DNA of 64,000 bases, taken from Planctomycetota bacterium (GTDB lineage Bacteria > Planctomycetota > Phycisphaerae > Phycisphaerales > SM1A02). The stretch is taken from assembly GCA_022560875.1 (NCBI GenBank), contig JADFSH010000003.1, forward strand, positions 1-64,000, given 5' to 3'. The position numbers were made by a program, and so were the translations under genes. Below are positions 26,634 to 35,201 of this stretch, one piece after another (positions within the stretch are counted from its first letter, which is position 1; each line of letters begins with the position of its first letter). The notes below the pieces were generated by a model that ran no database searches, had not been told where the DNA came from, and saw nothing but the letters and a program-made list of their open reading frames with translations.

Positions 26634-28781
26634 ATGTCGATTTTTACCCATCGCTGCACATTGTTGACCGTTTCCGTGGTCCTGTTTGCCCTTGCTTCCC
26701 CCGCAACGGCCCAGCCGAAAACTCCCCAGGAACTTCTTGAGGACTTTGCCCATTACTCCCTGACGGCCAATGTCCAGCTGGCATCCGACAACGCACAGGC
26801 GTTGCTAGATCTGCCGTTGACCGATGCGGAGCTTGCCATCATATTGGATGAAGGCTCAGCGAACATTGATGCTGAAAAATTCGAACGGGCCATCAGTCGG
26901 GCGCAGATGGTGCCGGAATTGGAGGACATCGCATCTGAACTCGCACGACGTATCGAGGTGGGCCGGCTGGATCTGGCCCGAGATGCGAAACGAATCAACG
27001 AGGCAATCGCCATGTTGGTCGGCACCCAGCGGGCGAAACTGCTTGCAAAAAATCGCCTGATAGCTGCAGGTGAATATGCCGTTCCCGCGTTGTTGCGTCA
27101 AGTGACCGAGGGAACCGATGAATCTCTCAAACTGGCCGGCCAGGACATGATCCGTCAGATCGGTCGTCAGGCAGTGACGCCATTGTGCGAGTCACTGCGA
27201 CATCTTGGGGCCGTGAATCAACGCATTGTCTGCGATCTTCTCGGCGATATCGGCTGGCACCATGCCGCCCCGTATCTGCGTGAAATCAGTCTCGATGATA
27301 CGATTTCGGGTCCGGTTCGCGATGCTGCCAGTCGGGCGTTCGCCAACGTACAGGGTGTGGACACCGATCTCTCGACTCTGTACACGATTCAAGGTCGCCA
27401 GTATTTTAAGGGCATAGAAAGCCTGATTGCCTATCCGACCGAATCCTCAAACAACATCTGGTCGTACGATGCCTTTGTGGGGCTGGTGGCCACGCCGGTT
27501 CCGACCGTTATTTATTCCGAAGTGATGTCCATGCGGATGGTGGGCAAGGCGCTGGATATTGATCCCGGCAATGCCATCGCCCTGAGCCTCTTTGTCGGAG
27601 CGAATCTCAGGCGCGAAAACAACCTTCCTGAGGGTGAGTCGGACCCGATTTTCGGGGATCTCAATTATTCCCCGGACTTTTACGCTACCGTCTTCGGCAC
27701 GCAGATTTGCCAGGATGTCCTTGGTATGGCCCTCGACGAAAAGGATACCCCGCTGGTGCGAGATGCTATCGCGGCACTCTCCAAGACCACGGGCGGGTCG
27801 AATCTGTTTTCGGGAACCGGGCGCCGGCCGTTGCTGGAATGTCTGGAATACCCCGATCGTCGTGTGCAGTATGAAGCAGCCTTGACTCTGGCTCAGGCCC
27901 TGCCGCGGGAAGGTTTCGATGGTGACTTCTGGATCGTGCCCTTACTCTCGTCGGCGGTGCGAACCGGCAGTCAGATGTTCGCGCTGGTGATTGCCGATGA
28001 TCGTGAAGATCAGCAGACCATCGCCAACCGATTGTCGAGCTTGGGCTACAGCATCGTGGGCCAGGGGGCTTCGGTGCGGGAAGTCAATAATGAGATACAG
28101 GAATCGACCGGGGTGGACTTGGTCGTGATTCAGCGCAACACCGCAAATCGGTCCCGGGAAACCGTACAAAGCCTGTCGCTGATTCCCAGGACGGCAGTGG
28201 CGCCGATTCTCATTAGTGCCGCGCAAATCGATCGAAACAGCCTGAAAGTGGAATACCGGGGTCATCCTCGGGTCAGTGTCGTACGGGTGGGTTTGAGCGA
28301 GGAAGCACTGGCTTCGATCATTGAAAGCCTGATGGCGCGAGGCGCGGGCGGTCGCATCACCGAAGAGGAAGCCGAAGCTTATGCCATTGATGCTCTGATC
28401 GCCCTGCGCGACATCGCCATCTCACACTCACCCGTGTACAACATCGGTGATGCACTGTCTTCCCTGCGTGACGCCCTGGATGTGCGAACCGGAACCACGC
28501 GTCTCTGGGTGGCGGACATTCTCGCCCTGATCCCTGATCAGCGCGCCCAACGCAAACTTTTTGATGACGCGATGGTTGACGGTGACGATCAGCAGATCGA
28601 TCTTCTGGAGCGTGCGGCGGAATCCGTCAAACGTTACGGCAACATGATTGAGCAAAGGCATATCGACGCCTTGATTGATCTGATCATGAATACCGATGGT
28701 GAGATTGCCGAGGCCGCCTCCCGGGTCCACGGTTCCTTGAACCTCCCGGCCGGTGCGGCCCTCGAATTGATCCCCAATTGA
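26634..28781 (+). CDS. Secreted HEAT-repeat protein with degenerate receiver-like domain
   Basis: 715 residues with a signal peptide (cleavage after SPATAQ). Much of the chain is helical HEAT-like repeats (about 130-260 and 390-440). Residues about 445-560 resemble a CheY-type receiver (FALVIADDREDQQTIANRLSS, VDLVVIQRN), but the phospho-acceptor Asp position is not an aspartate. It is expected in the periplasm. The start lies about 220 bases from the riboswitch and reads the opposite way. Such proteins occur in Phycisphaerae; a scaffold role is a guess. Confidence 0.75.
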   Translation: MSIFTHRCTLLTVSVVLFALASPATAQPKTPQELLEDFAHYSLTANVQLASDNAQALLDLPLTDAELAIILDEGSANIDAEKFERAISRAQMVPELEDIASELARRIEVGRLDLARDAKRINEAIAMLVGTQRAKLLAKNRLIAAGEYAVPALLRQVTEGTDESLKLAGQDMIRQIGRQAVTPLCESLRHLGAVNQRIVCDLLGDIGWHHAAPYLREISLDDTISGPVRDAASRAFANVQGVDTDLSTLYTIQGRQYFKGIESLIAYPTESSNNIWSYDAFVGLVATPVPTVIYSEVMSMRMVGKALDIDPGNAIALSLFVGANLRRENNLPEGESDPIFGDLNYSPDFYATVFGTQICQDVLGMALDEKDTPLVRDAIAALSKTTGGSNLFSGTGRRPLLECLEYPDRRVQYEAALTLAQALPREGFDGDFWIVPLLSSAVRTGSQMFALVIADDREDQQTIANRLSSLGYSIVGQGASVREVNNEIQESTGVDLVVIQRNTANRSRETVQSLSLIPRTAVAPILISAAQIDRNSLKVEYRGHPRVSVVRVGLSEEALASIIESLMARGAGGRITEEEAEAYAIDALIALRDIAISHSPVYNIGDALSSLRDALDVRTGTTRLWVADILALIPDQRAQRKLFDDAMVDGDDQQIDLLERAAESVKRYGNMIEQRHIDALIDLIMNTDGEIAEAASRVHGSLNLPAGAALELIPN

Positions 28782-28964
28782 TTGAGATCCCAATGGCCGG
28801 TTGAATAGGGGATTTCGCCGGGGGTGTATGGTCAGTGGGTTTTCCGCCGCATGTTGCATGAAGGGAAGAGGCAGCCCTCAAGAGCGTGTTCGGGGCTTTG
28901 CTTTCGTAAGTGGCACCCGGTTGTGTTGCCGGGAACGGATCCCAGTGCTACCGTGACTATTCGC

Positions 28965-29037
28965 GCCACCCTAGCTCAGTTGGTAGAGCGGAGCTTTCGT
29001 AAAGCTCAGGTCACCGGTTCGAGTCCGGTGGGTGGCT
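28965..29037 (+). tRNA. tRNA-Thr (CGT)
   Basis: Acceptor GCCACCC/GGGTGGC, D arm GCTCAGTTGGTAGAGC, anticodon stem GAGCT/AGCTC with loop TTCGTAA (anticodon CGT, reads ACG), T arm CCGGTTCGAGTCCGG, discriminator T. CCA is not encoded. Confidence 0.96.
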
Positions 29038-29319
29038 TCGTCTTAACCCCCACTGGCGACCCCGTCAGCGGGGTTTAGTGGTTTAATTGTGATTTCGGGA
29101 CACGTCAGTTTGGCAATGCTCGCCCTATGCGCGCCTTGTTTTGCGCCCTGAATTGTTCGGTGAGCCCGATCTTGGTAAATCAAGGCAGTCGCGTCGCGAA
29201 CATCGACTGCTGTCGATCAACCTGTCCACGTATCGCTCGGCAAACTTGCCTAGTGTCAATGCGAAGGAGAAAATTGGAATTGTCGCGCTGGATGAACCGA
29301 ATTGTTTAGCAGCCTGCTC
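29038..29319. other. Gene-poor stretch after tRNA-Thr
   Basis: A short CCCCACTGGCGACCCCGTCAGCGGGGTTTAG segment right after the tRNA can fold (CCCCGTCAGCGGGG) and may end tRNA transcription. The remainder shows no gene I can support and precedes a decayed oxidoreductase fragment. Confidence 0.4.
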
Positions 29320-29450
29320 GGCTGAGTATTTGCACCATACGGTCTTCGCTGCGGGCGATCTCCGTGCGGGAAGCACCAAGCAGGTTGCGTCGGCCGTCGG
29401 CGATGCTGCTGGCGTCGCTGATGATCCTCGATTACCTGAACCGGCATTGA
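29320..29450 (+). pseudogene. C-terminal remnant of a thioredoxin-reductase-like FAD oxidoreductase
   Basis: The frame at 29340-29415 reads VFAAGDLRAGSTKQVASAVGDAA, a near-perfect match to the C-terminal FAD motif of TrxR-like proteins (GVFAAGDVR.GS.K.VASAVGEG). The next frame then gives LMILDYLNRH and a stop at 29448-29450, matching the usual C-terminal helix, so there is a frameshift near 29415-29425. The rest of the roughly 300-residue enzyme is absent upstream. It is a broken remnant. Confidence 0.65.
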
Positions 29451-29531
29451 TCGTCAGAAGAGAACCCCAGCGAACGTGTGATTGCGAGAGACGTCAAGTA
29501 CATTCGTGCAAGCCCCGCGCAATCGAAGTGG

Positions 29532-30335
29532 TCAAACAGCACGCCGGCTCTTCAGGTCGATGATGCCGAGGCCTGAGAGGATCGCAAGATTGATGAAAAG
29601 AAGGGGGGCGAAGACAGGCGGACCAAAGAGAATGTTCTCAAACACGTCGTGCGCGACACCGCCCAGAATGCCTCTCAAATGAAGCACAAAACCGATGCCG
29701 CCGACGATCGCCTGGGCGACAAGCACGCCGAGGCAGAGGTTGAGATACGATCGATTGGGCGAGGTGACGACGGCCAGCGCCAGAAAACCGACCGCGAACG
29801 CGCTGCTGAACACGGGGACCCATTCACTCGCGATGAAGAAACCGTTCTGGGCATGGTCGCACAGCGTCAGGATAAAGTTGCCGATGAATCCGCCGAGGCC
29901 GAACACGACAATCCATCGTCCCCATTCCATGTGATCAGGATCGACCATGCGATTGAGGAGGATCAGAAAGCCCAGGCCGGCATATGCCAACGGGGCCGCG
30001 AACGGAGCCGTATATACGAGACTTCGAATCGACATCAGCTCGAAGAACTGGCTCTCCAGGTGAAGCATCATTCCCCCGATGCCGACGATGATCGCTCCGC
30101 AGCCGATGATCATGCCGATCCACCTTCCCCATCTGCGGCGGTGTCGTCGGTCGGCGACGCTCGCAAGGGCCAGAAGGGGAGTGGCGATAACGGAGAACAC
30201 AAACGGCACCCATTCCAGGGGGTTGGCAAAGCGGTTGATGGAATGCGCAATGTAGATGTCCACCGCCAGGAAGGCTAGATTGGACAGCACGAAGAGTTCG
30301 AGAACGAGCCATCGCCAGTGGGGCCAATCAAGCAT
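29532..30335 (-). CDS. Polytopic membrane protein coupled to the octaheme cytochrome
   Basis: 267 residues with about eight hydrophobic segments (near 9-30, 41-60, 75-92, 108-128, 142-162, 172-190, 200-222, 235-256). No heme-binding CxxCH. Single histidines occur in or near membrane segments (for example LCDHAQNG and MMLHLESQ), which could touch quinol or heme. Its ATG overlaps the last 8 bases of the octaheme gene, so the two are made together. I do not recognise the family; a membrane electron-transfer partner of the cytochrome is the best inference. Confidence 0.8.
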   Translation of the reverse strand: MLDWPHWRWLVLELFVLSNLAFLAVDIYIAHSINRFANPLEWVPFVFSVIATPLLALASVADRRHRRRWGRWIGMIIGCGAIIVGIGGMMLHLESQFFELMSIRSLVYTAPFAAPLAYAGLGFLILLNRMVDPDHMEWGRWIVVFGLGGFIGNFILTLCDHAQNGFFIASEWVPVFSSAFAVGFLALAVVTSPNRSYLNLCLGVLVAQAIVGGIGFVLHLRGILGGVAHDVFENILFGPPVFAPLLFINLAILSGLGIIDLKSRRAV

Positions 30336-31587
30336 CGGGCAACTCTCGGCGTTTGCGAGCTCGAAGTTCCGCGGCCATGTCCTCGAGTTCGTTCATCTTC
30401 AGCAGCAACTCATAGTTGCCGTGCCATTGCACGAAATCCGCACCGCCCATGAACGCGCCATGTTTGGCGGTTCGTCCATAATAGTGCCAAAGGTCGAATA
30501 TGAGGAACTCAATCGGCTCGTCGAATGGCGCCGGGGTCAGGAGTTTTTCATCACGAAGCTTCTGCACCAGATCCAGCGCCGCCTGCACCTTCTCGTTAGT
30601 CGCATGGACGACGAGTTCGGCATCCTCATAGAATTTTTCGACCTGTGTCGTGGCATGGCATTTCAGGCAGGTCTCCTTCATCGCCGTCTGGCCGGTTTCG
30701 TACGTCGGGCGTTTCCTGGAAACCGGAGCGAACAGCCACCAGGACAACCGCTCGGTGACATCATGCGTCACCTTCTGCCCCTCCAACCCGCTCATATGGC
30801 ATGTGGCGCAACTGGGGACCGGCATGTCACGGGTTGTCAGCGTCTTGGATGGTGCGGATAGATTCATCAGATCCTTCTGGAACGCCCAGAGAATGCCGTG
30901 TTTCGACTCGTTGAAAATCTCGAGCTGGGAGTGGTCCGGCCCCATGTGACACTGCCCGCAGGTCTGCGGCTGTCGAGCAAGTGCGACGGATGTCGCGTGG
31001 CGGGAGTGGCACTGGGTACAAGAGCCGATGCTGCCGTCAGCATTCGGCTTGCCGATGTTGTGGCACGAGAGGCAGCCGAGATCCAGCACCCCTTCTCCTT
31101 GACGCAGCGCCAGCGCGTTCGGTGGACGGCGAACCGTTCCGGGATGGTATTTCTCCGCAAAGGCGATTTGTTCCTCGGTGAACCCCTGCTCGCCCTGAAC
31201 GGCGGCAAAAGCGGGCGCGCCGTGCCGGCTCCTGACGAACTGGTCGTACTCCGTCGTGTGACACTGGCGACAGTTCAGCGATGTCATTTGGCGAGTGAGG
31301 GTGAAGCCTGAATGGGCCCAATTTTCCTGTCCTTCCATTGGCTGATGGCAATCCAGGCATGTGACGCCCTTGACGGCGTGCCTCGACATCTCGTACTGGT
31401 GGACAATGGATGACGTCTCGCGCCGATGGCATTCGGCGCACTTGCCGATTGCCCGAATGAACTGGGCGGCGGGTTGCCCGACTACACCGCCGGTCTCGAT
31501 AATCGGGCGAGAGTTGTTGATGATGAGCGCGGAAACGATGAGCGCCGTGCCGATGAAGATGGCAATGAAGACAGATTTGAATGCCAT
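30328..31587 (-). CDS. Octaheme cytochrome c of the hydroxylamine oxidoreductase family
   Basis: 419 residues with an N-terminal signal anchor (about 5-24) and eight CxxCH motifs at 50, 77, 106, 172, 190, 210, 260 and 307. The order and spacing match HAO-family proteins: GCLSCHNIGK..DGS..SCTQCHSRH, CGQCHMGPDHSQLEIFNESKHG, VTHDVTERLSW, and late GADFVQWHG. In oxidative HAOs I recall the catalytic heme being cross-linked to a Tyr in this late region; here Phe385 stands in GADFVQWHG. That favours a reductive enzyme (nitrite or hydroxylamine to ammonia), as an inference. Acts outside the membrane; ccm genes lie 1.3 kb upstream. Confidence 0.9.
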   Translation of the reverse strand: MAFKSVFIAIFIGTALIVSALIINNSRPIIETGGVVGQPAAQFIRAIGKCAECHRRETSSIVHQYEMSRHAVKGVTCLDCHQPMEGQENWAHSGFTLTRQMTSLNCRQCHTTEYDQFVRSRHGAPAFAAVQGEQGFTEEQIAFAEKYHPGTVRRPPNALALRQGEGVLDLGCLSCHNIGKPNADGSIGSCTQCHSRHATSVALARQPQTCGQCHMGPDHSQLEIFNESKHGILWAFQKDLMNLSAPSKTLTTRDMPVPSCATCHMSGLEGQKVTHDVTERLSWWLFAPVSRKRPTYETGQTAMKETCLKCHATTQVEKFYEDAELVVHATNEKVQAALDLVQKLRDEKLLTPAPFDEPIEFLIFDLWHYYGRTAKHGAFMGGADFVQWHGNYELLLKMNELEDMAAELRARKRRELPDA

Positions 31588-31630
31588 GAATACCGCTCCA
31601 GAGATCGTAGTAGATCGTACACAGAAACCG

Positions 31631-31636
31631 ATTATA
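31631..31636 (-). promoter_or_regulatory. -10 box TATAAT upstream of the octaheme cytochrome operon
   Basis: A consensus TATAAT reads toward the octaheme gene, 43 bases before its ATG. No matching -35 is obvious. A GGAGCGG sequence close to the ATG can serve as ribosome-binding site. Confidence 0.4.
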
Positions 31637-31816
31637 TCTTTTTGCAGAGCAAGTCGAGTTCATGCTGCCTAATACTACTCACTAACTTGTATTATGCCCG
31701 CTCATTTGCTTCCACCTCGATCCCGGGTATCGTCGAAGGTCCTGCCCGAGGACGCCCAGACGAGCGGCTGTTCTTCTGACAGCCGGGCTGCATATGGCAG
31801 ATGCTATACTGCACAG

Positions 31817-32045
31817 ATGAATGACTCCAAGAGATCACTGCGCGGTCGGGTTGGATCACCGGATCGTGTTCAGCGACACGTCATCGGCCTGATCCTCATG
31901 GGCCTCAATGTCGTCGAACTCATGCTCCACCCCGAATGGCTTAGATGGATTGCCCTTTGTGCAGGTCGAGTTGGTCGGCACCGCGCTGATTGCCTGGTGC
32001 CCGCTGTATTGTTCGTTCGGCACAGATTCGTGTTCGGTGCGTTGA
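31817..32045 (+). pseudogene. Frameshifted DUF2892 (YgaP-like) membrane protein gene
   Basis: The frame from the ATG at 31817 reads RVQRHVIGLILMGLNVVELML, the first helix of DUF2892 proteins. After about 31949 the family continues in the next frame: LPFVQVELVGTALIAWCPLY and CSFGTDSC, ending at the TGA at 32043-32045. One extra base near 31949 explains this. The repaired protein would have about 75 residues, near the normal size. Confidence 0.65.
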
Positions 32046-32100
32046 TGACGCGGGCGGTCCCGAAGGAACTGTTCCAAAGCAGGCGGTGTATTTGTCAGGT

Positions 32101-32331
32101 CTAGGTTGCCGGCGGGACGACGTAATACCTTACCCAGACGGAGAGGACGTGCCCGAGGAATTGCGCATCCTTTGGCCGGGACACGAGGTGATCTGCATCT
32201 CCCAGAGAGACGAAGCTCTTGGGGAGTTTGGCGGCCTTGTAGATCTTCTCCGCGTTCTCGATACCTACGATCGTATTGACCGGAGAGGGAAAGATCAGCA
32301 GCCCCCGTTTGAGGGTGCCGAGACGATCCAC
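32101..32331 (-). pseudogene. C-terminal fragment of an alpha/beta hydrolase (OsmC-fused type)
   Basis: 76 codons reading GLLIFPSPVNTIVGIENAEKIYKAAKLPKSFVSLGDADHL. This matches the C-terminal hydrolase part (VGI.NA..IY.AA.HPKSFVSLD.ADHLL) of bifunctional alpha/beta hydrolase/OsmC proteins. The catalytic Ser domain upstream and the OsmC domain downstream are both missing. Its 5' end overlaps the 3' end of the broken SnoaL-like gene in another frame, so two decayed genes have been joined. Confidence 0.65.
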
Positions 32332-32855
32332 CCTTGCTGTCCATCATTCACAAGCTGCAGACTATTGATGCCACGCGCGTAGGGCGCTGCATCCTCTGAA
32401 TGCCGGGAAACAAAGGTGCTGAACACCTGTGCGATCTTGCCGAAGGAGTCCACTTCGCGATGACTGTCATTCTCGAAGTAGCCGCTCCGCTCGAAGTTGG
32501 TCTGGTTGGTTTGGCTGTAGGCATCCGGGCTGAGCGTCATGGGTTCGGCGCGCTTGGTATCCGGACTCATGACGATGAATCTTGCCCCTGACATGAACAA
32601 CGAGCGGAAGCGATCCCAGTTACGTTGCTGACCCTACCCAGCCGAATTTGACGTGTCGTAGGCATTAACAAGGGCGTTGATACTTGAGCCATCTGCGGGG
32701 TCGGATTCTCTTTCGCCTACTTTCGGATCCGGGGTCGGCATGCTGACCGCCGGGTGACCCGAGGGCAGTTGGCGCGGCGTCGAAGGCGGCTGGGAGCTGG
32801 CAAGGAGAGAGAATCCCGCCAGCGTGACCGTCATAGAGAGAAGGATGTTTTTCAT
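32295..32855 (-). pseudogene. SnoaL-like secreted protein gene with an in-frame amber stop
   Basis: From the ATG at 32855: a signal peptide, then DPADGSSINALVNAYDTSNSAG and a TAG at 32636-32634. Without changing frame the family continues at once as GQQRNWDRFRSLFMSGARF, then HREVDSFGKIAQVFSTFVSRH and ARGINSLQLVNDG, all typical of secreted SnoaL/NTF2-like proteins. The expected C-terminal strand (WWIV...) breaks off into GWIVSAPSNGGC at the junction with the hydrolase fragment. One nonsense codon plus a lost end means it is probably inactive. Confidence 0.7.
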
Positions 32856-32903
32856 GGCTTACCTTCGGTTCTTGATCGGATGAATATCCAGGTTGAAACG
32901 AGT

Positions 32904-33026
32904 TCAGTCCTCGACCGGATCTGTCGGTCCGTGCTTGCGGATTTCCCACCACAGCATTGCTGCAAATCCCCACAGCAGGGCCGAACTGGATACATAAGCC
33001 AGAATCATGTATTGCTCACCGTTCAT
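32904..33026 (-). CDS. ccmD: CcmD-like small heme exporter subunit
   Basis: 40 residues: MNGEQYMILAYVSSSALLWG followed by FAAMLWWEIRKHG, one membrane helix with a basic cytoplasmic end, exactly the CcmD layout. The ATG overlaps the ccmC TGA (ATGA). CcmD helps release holo-CcmE from the CcmABC complex. Position directly after ccmC supports the call. Confidence 0.85.
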   Translation of the reverse strand: MNGEQYMILAYVSSSALLWGFAAMLWWEIRKHGPTDPVED

Positions 33027-33730
33027 GCCAGTTCCTCCATGGGAGTTGGGGATGCGGGGGGGGCGGACTCAAAGACCATATTCTGGTTGCGCTGCGATTC
33101 GGTTCGGATTTGTCGGTTGAGAAGATACCCCGCTCGCAATAGTCCCAGCGCCAGCAGCGTGATGGGGAGAAACCAGACTAATACGGTCAGCTTCATGGCG
33201 GGGGCGAGTGCGATCGATGCAGGATGGATATCAGGCAGGAGCTTGACGGATAAATAGACGAAGGGGACATCGATGAAGGCCACGATGCCGTACACCGCGC
33301 TGATCATCGCCCGTCGCTGGGGTGAATCGATGGACGGCCGGATCATGAGATAGACCACGAACAGGAGCCACAAGACGAGGCTGAAAGTGAGTCGTGGGCT
33401 CCAGGTCCACCAGCTTCCCCATGCGCTCTTGCCCCAGATCATCCCGGTGAGCAGAACCACCGAGCAATACAGCACGGCCACTTTGCCGGCGGCGAAGGCG
33501 AGATCGTCCCACCACATCTTTCGCTGCCAGAGATAACCGATGCTGGCGATGAAGACGACAAAACAGGCGAGAAACGTGTTGATGGCGATGGGGAGGTGAA
33601 GATAAAAGATTTTCTGCACCGGCCCCATGGTCTTCTCTATGGGGGTATAGAGAAAGAGCATGGCCACACTCGCGACAAACAAGGCCAACGTCACGCTCCA
33701 GAAGCCGTAGACAAGGCATTTTCGGTTCAT
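33023..33730 (-). CDS. ccmC: Heme exporter/delivery protein CcmC
   Basis: 235 residues, six TM helices. The tryptophan-rich heme-binding loop is WGSWWTWSPRLT (about 105-116), flanked by His in FYLHLPIA and in PDIHPAS, the usual axial ligands. CcmC loads heme onto CcmE at the outer face of the membrane. It lies 13 bases after ccmB and is coupled to ccmD. Confidence 0.95.
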   Translation of the reverse strand: MNRKCLVYGFWSVTLALFVASVAMLFLYTPIEKTMGPVQKIFYLHLPIAINTFLACFVVFIASIGYLWQRKMWWDDLAFAAGKVAVLYCSVVLLTGMIWGKSAWGSWWTWSPRLTFSLVLWLLFVVYLMIRPSIDSPQRRAMISAVYGIVAFIDVPFVYLSVKLLPDIHPASIALAPAMKLTVLVWFLPITLLALGLLRAGYLLNRQIRTESQRNQNMVFESAPPASPTPMEELA

Positions 33731-33743
33731 GGGATATTACTCC

Positions 33744-34421
33744 TTACGGCTCAAGTACGAGTTCAAAGACCAGCCAGCTTACGATGAGAAAAATCATGTC
33801 GAATGCGCACAGGGTGGCAACGTCGGTTGAGGTCAGAGGCACGCCTTCCTCAAATACTTTCCGCATGAGCTGAGTGGACATGATCACCACGGGCAGGCTC
33901 AAGGGGAAGACCAACATCGCCAGCAAGCCGCCCTGAAGCCTTGTCGAACTGACGGCGGCGGAAAAGAGCGTTCCCACGGCCGTGAATCCAGTCACGCCCA
34001 GCGACATCACGATGAAGAATGCCAGCGGGTGCTCCGAAAGATCGAATCGAAACAGCGTCATCGCCACCGGCGTTACCACCAGCGCGAGGCCGATGATGAG
34101 CAGGAGATTGGTGATGAGCTTCGAGGCGTATATCACCCCGCGGTCGATCGGAGCGATGAGCAGTCCGGCCAAGGCATCGTCAAAACGCTCAACCGCCATG
34201 GTTTTTTCAAAGCACAGGACGCCGCCGAAGAGGTACGTGACCCACAGAATCGACGTGGCCCCGAATCCCGAAACCGGTCGTCCGGCCCCGAGCCCCATGC
34301 CGAGTACGACAATGATCAGAATGCCCAGCACGATGACGAGACCGATGGTCTGGCGTCCGCGCGCTTCGATACGCAGATCCTTTTGAATCAGCAGGCCGAT
34401 CTGGCGCAGGGTCCGGTTCAT
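33744..34421 (-). CDS. ccmB: Heme exporter ABC permease CcmB
   Basis: 225 residues, six TM helices, with the CcmB start (LLIQKDLRIEARGR) and LAGLLIAPIDRGVIYASKL. Partner of CcmA; together they release heme-loaded CcmE from CcmC. Its ATG overlaps the ccmA stop by 4 bases. Confidence 0.94.
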   Translation of the reverse strand: MNRTLRQIGLLIQKDLRIEARGRQTIGLVIVLGILIIVVLGMGLGAGRPVSGFGATSILWVTYLFGGVLCFEKTMAVERFDDALAGLLIAPIDRGVIYASKLITNLLLIIGLALVVTPVAMTLFRFDLSEHPLAFFIVMSLGVTGFTAVGTLFSAAVSSTRLQGGLLAMLVFPLSLPVVIMSTQLMRKVFEEGVPLTSTDVATLCAFDMIFLIVSWLVFELVLEP

Positions 34422-35191
34422 GTGGAGATCCCCTCAAGAATGGATTCCGCTTCGAGATTGACACTCGGCTCGTCGATGATGATTTTTCCCTTCCGCAGAA
34501 CGATGATCCGCTCGGCAAGTTCGAGACTTTGCCGGATGTCATGATTGACGAGCATGATCGTCTTGCCCGCAGCATGCTGGTGAGAGAGCAATTCCTGGAG
34601 AAGCTTGCAGGAAGGGGCATCAAGACCCGTAAACGGCTCGTCCGCCAGGAGAAGATCTGGATCATGCACCAGCGCCCGGGCGATGGCGATACGCTGCAGC
34701 ATTCCTCGGCTTAAAGTCTTGACCGGGTCGTCGGCGCGATGATGCAGTCCGACATATTGCAGGAGTTCATCAACACGTTGTACCGGAGCGGCATGATCGT
34801 AGAGTCTTGCGAAGAAGATCAGGTTTTCACGGGCGGAAAGATCCCGGTAGAGCATGGAATTATGTCCGATCAGACCGATGTTCGAGCGCAGTCGTATGGT
34901 GTTATTTCGGACGGGCATGCCGAAGAGTTCGAGTTGACCAGTGGAAGCGGGGAGAAGTGTGGCGAGAATCTTGAGCAGCGTGCTCTTGCCTGCGCCGTTG
35001 GCCCCGAGGATGGCGACGTATGCGCCGCGGGGGATCTCGAAGTTGAGGTTGAGGAGGATTCTCCAGTCGTCAATCTCCTTGCCCAGCCCCCGGGCCCGTA
35101 TGGCGGTCGATGGACTCATGACCTTCGCATTGGCATGCTTGATCGTGGTTATGGTGACGGGTTGGTCAGAAGTCTTCAGCATGGTTCGCAT
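34418..35191 (-). CDS. ccmA: Heme exporter ABC ATPase CcmA
   Basis: 257 residues. Walker A GANGAGKST, signature LSRGMLQR, Walker B LLADEP and switch His in LVNHD are all present. The first 25-30 residues before MSPSTAIRARGLGKEI are not ABC-like; an internal start there is possible. Located between ccmF and ccmB. Confidence 0.93.
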   Translation of the reverse strand: MRTMLKTSDQPVTITTIKHANAKVMSPSTAIRARGLGKEIDDWRILLNLNFEIPRGAYVAILGANGAGKSTLLKILATLLPASTGQLELFGMPVRNNTIRLRSNIGLIGHNSMLYRDLSARENLIFFARLYDHAAPVQRVDELLQYVGLHHRADDPVKTLSRGMLQRIAIARALVHDPDLLLADEPFTGLDAPSCKLLQELLSHQHAAGKTIMLVNHDIRQSLELAERIIVLRKGKIIIDEPSVNLEAESILEGIST

Positions 35192-35201
35192 TTATCCTGA
35201 A

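Noticed and set aside
28824-29078. 84-codon frame covering tRNA-Thr
   Set aside because: It reads straight through the tRNA gene, whose cloverleaf is perfect.
29141-29563. 140-codon plus-strand frame treated as an intact gene
   Set aside because: Only a short piece matches thioredoxin-reductase C termini, and the match continues in another frame; a pseudogene remnant explains it better.
31588-31700. Sigma-54 promoter for the octaheme operon
   Set aside because: A TTGCT is present, but no GG lies at the required 10-base distance from GC. A TATAAT box is more convincing.
31856-32347. 163-codon minus-strand frame across the decayed-gene region
   Set aside because: It runs in the wrong frame relative to the recognisable hydrolase fragment and carries no family signal.
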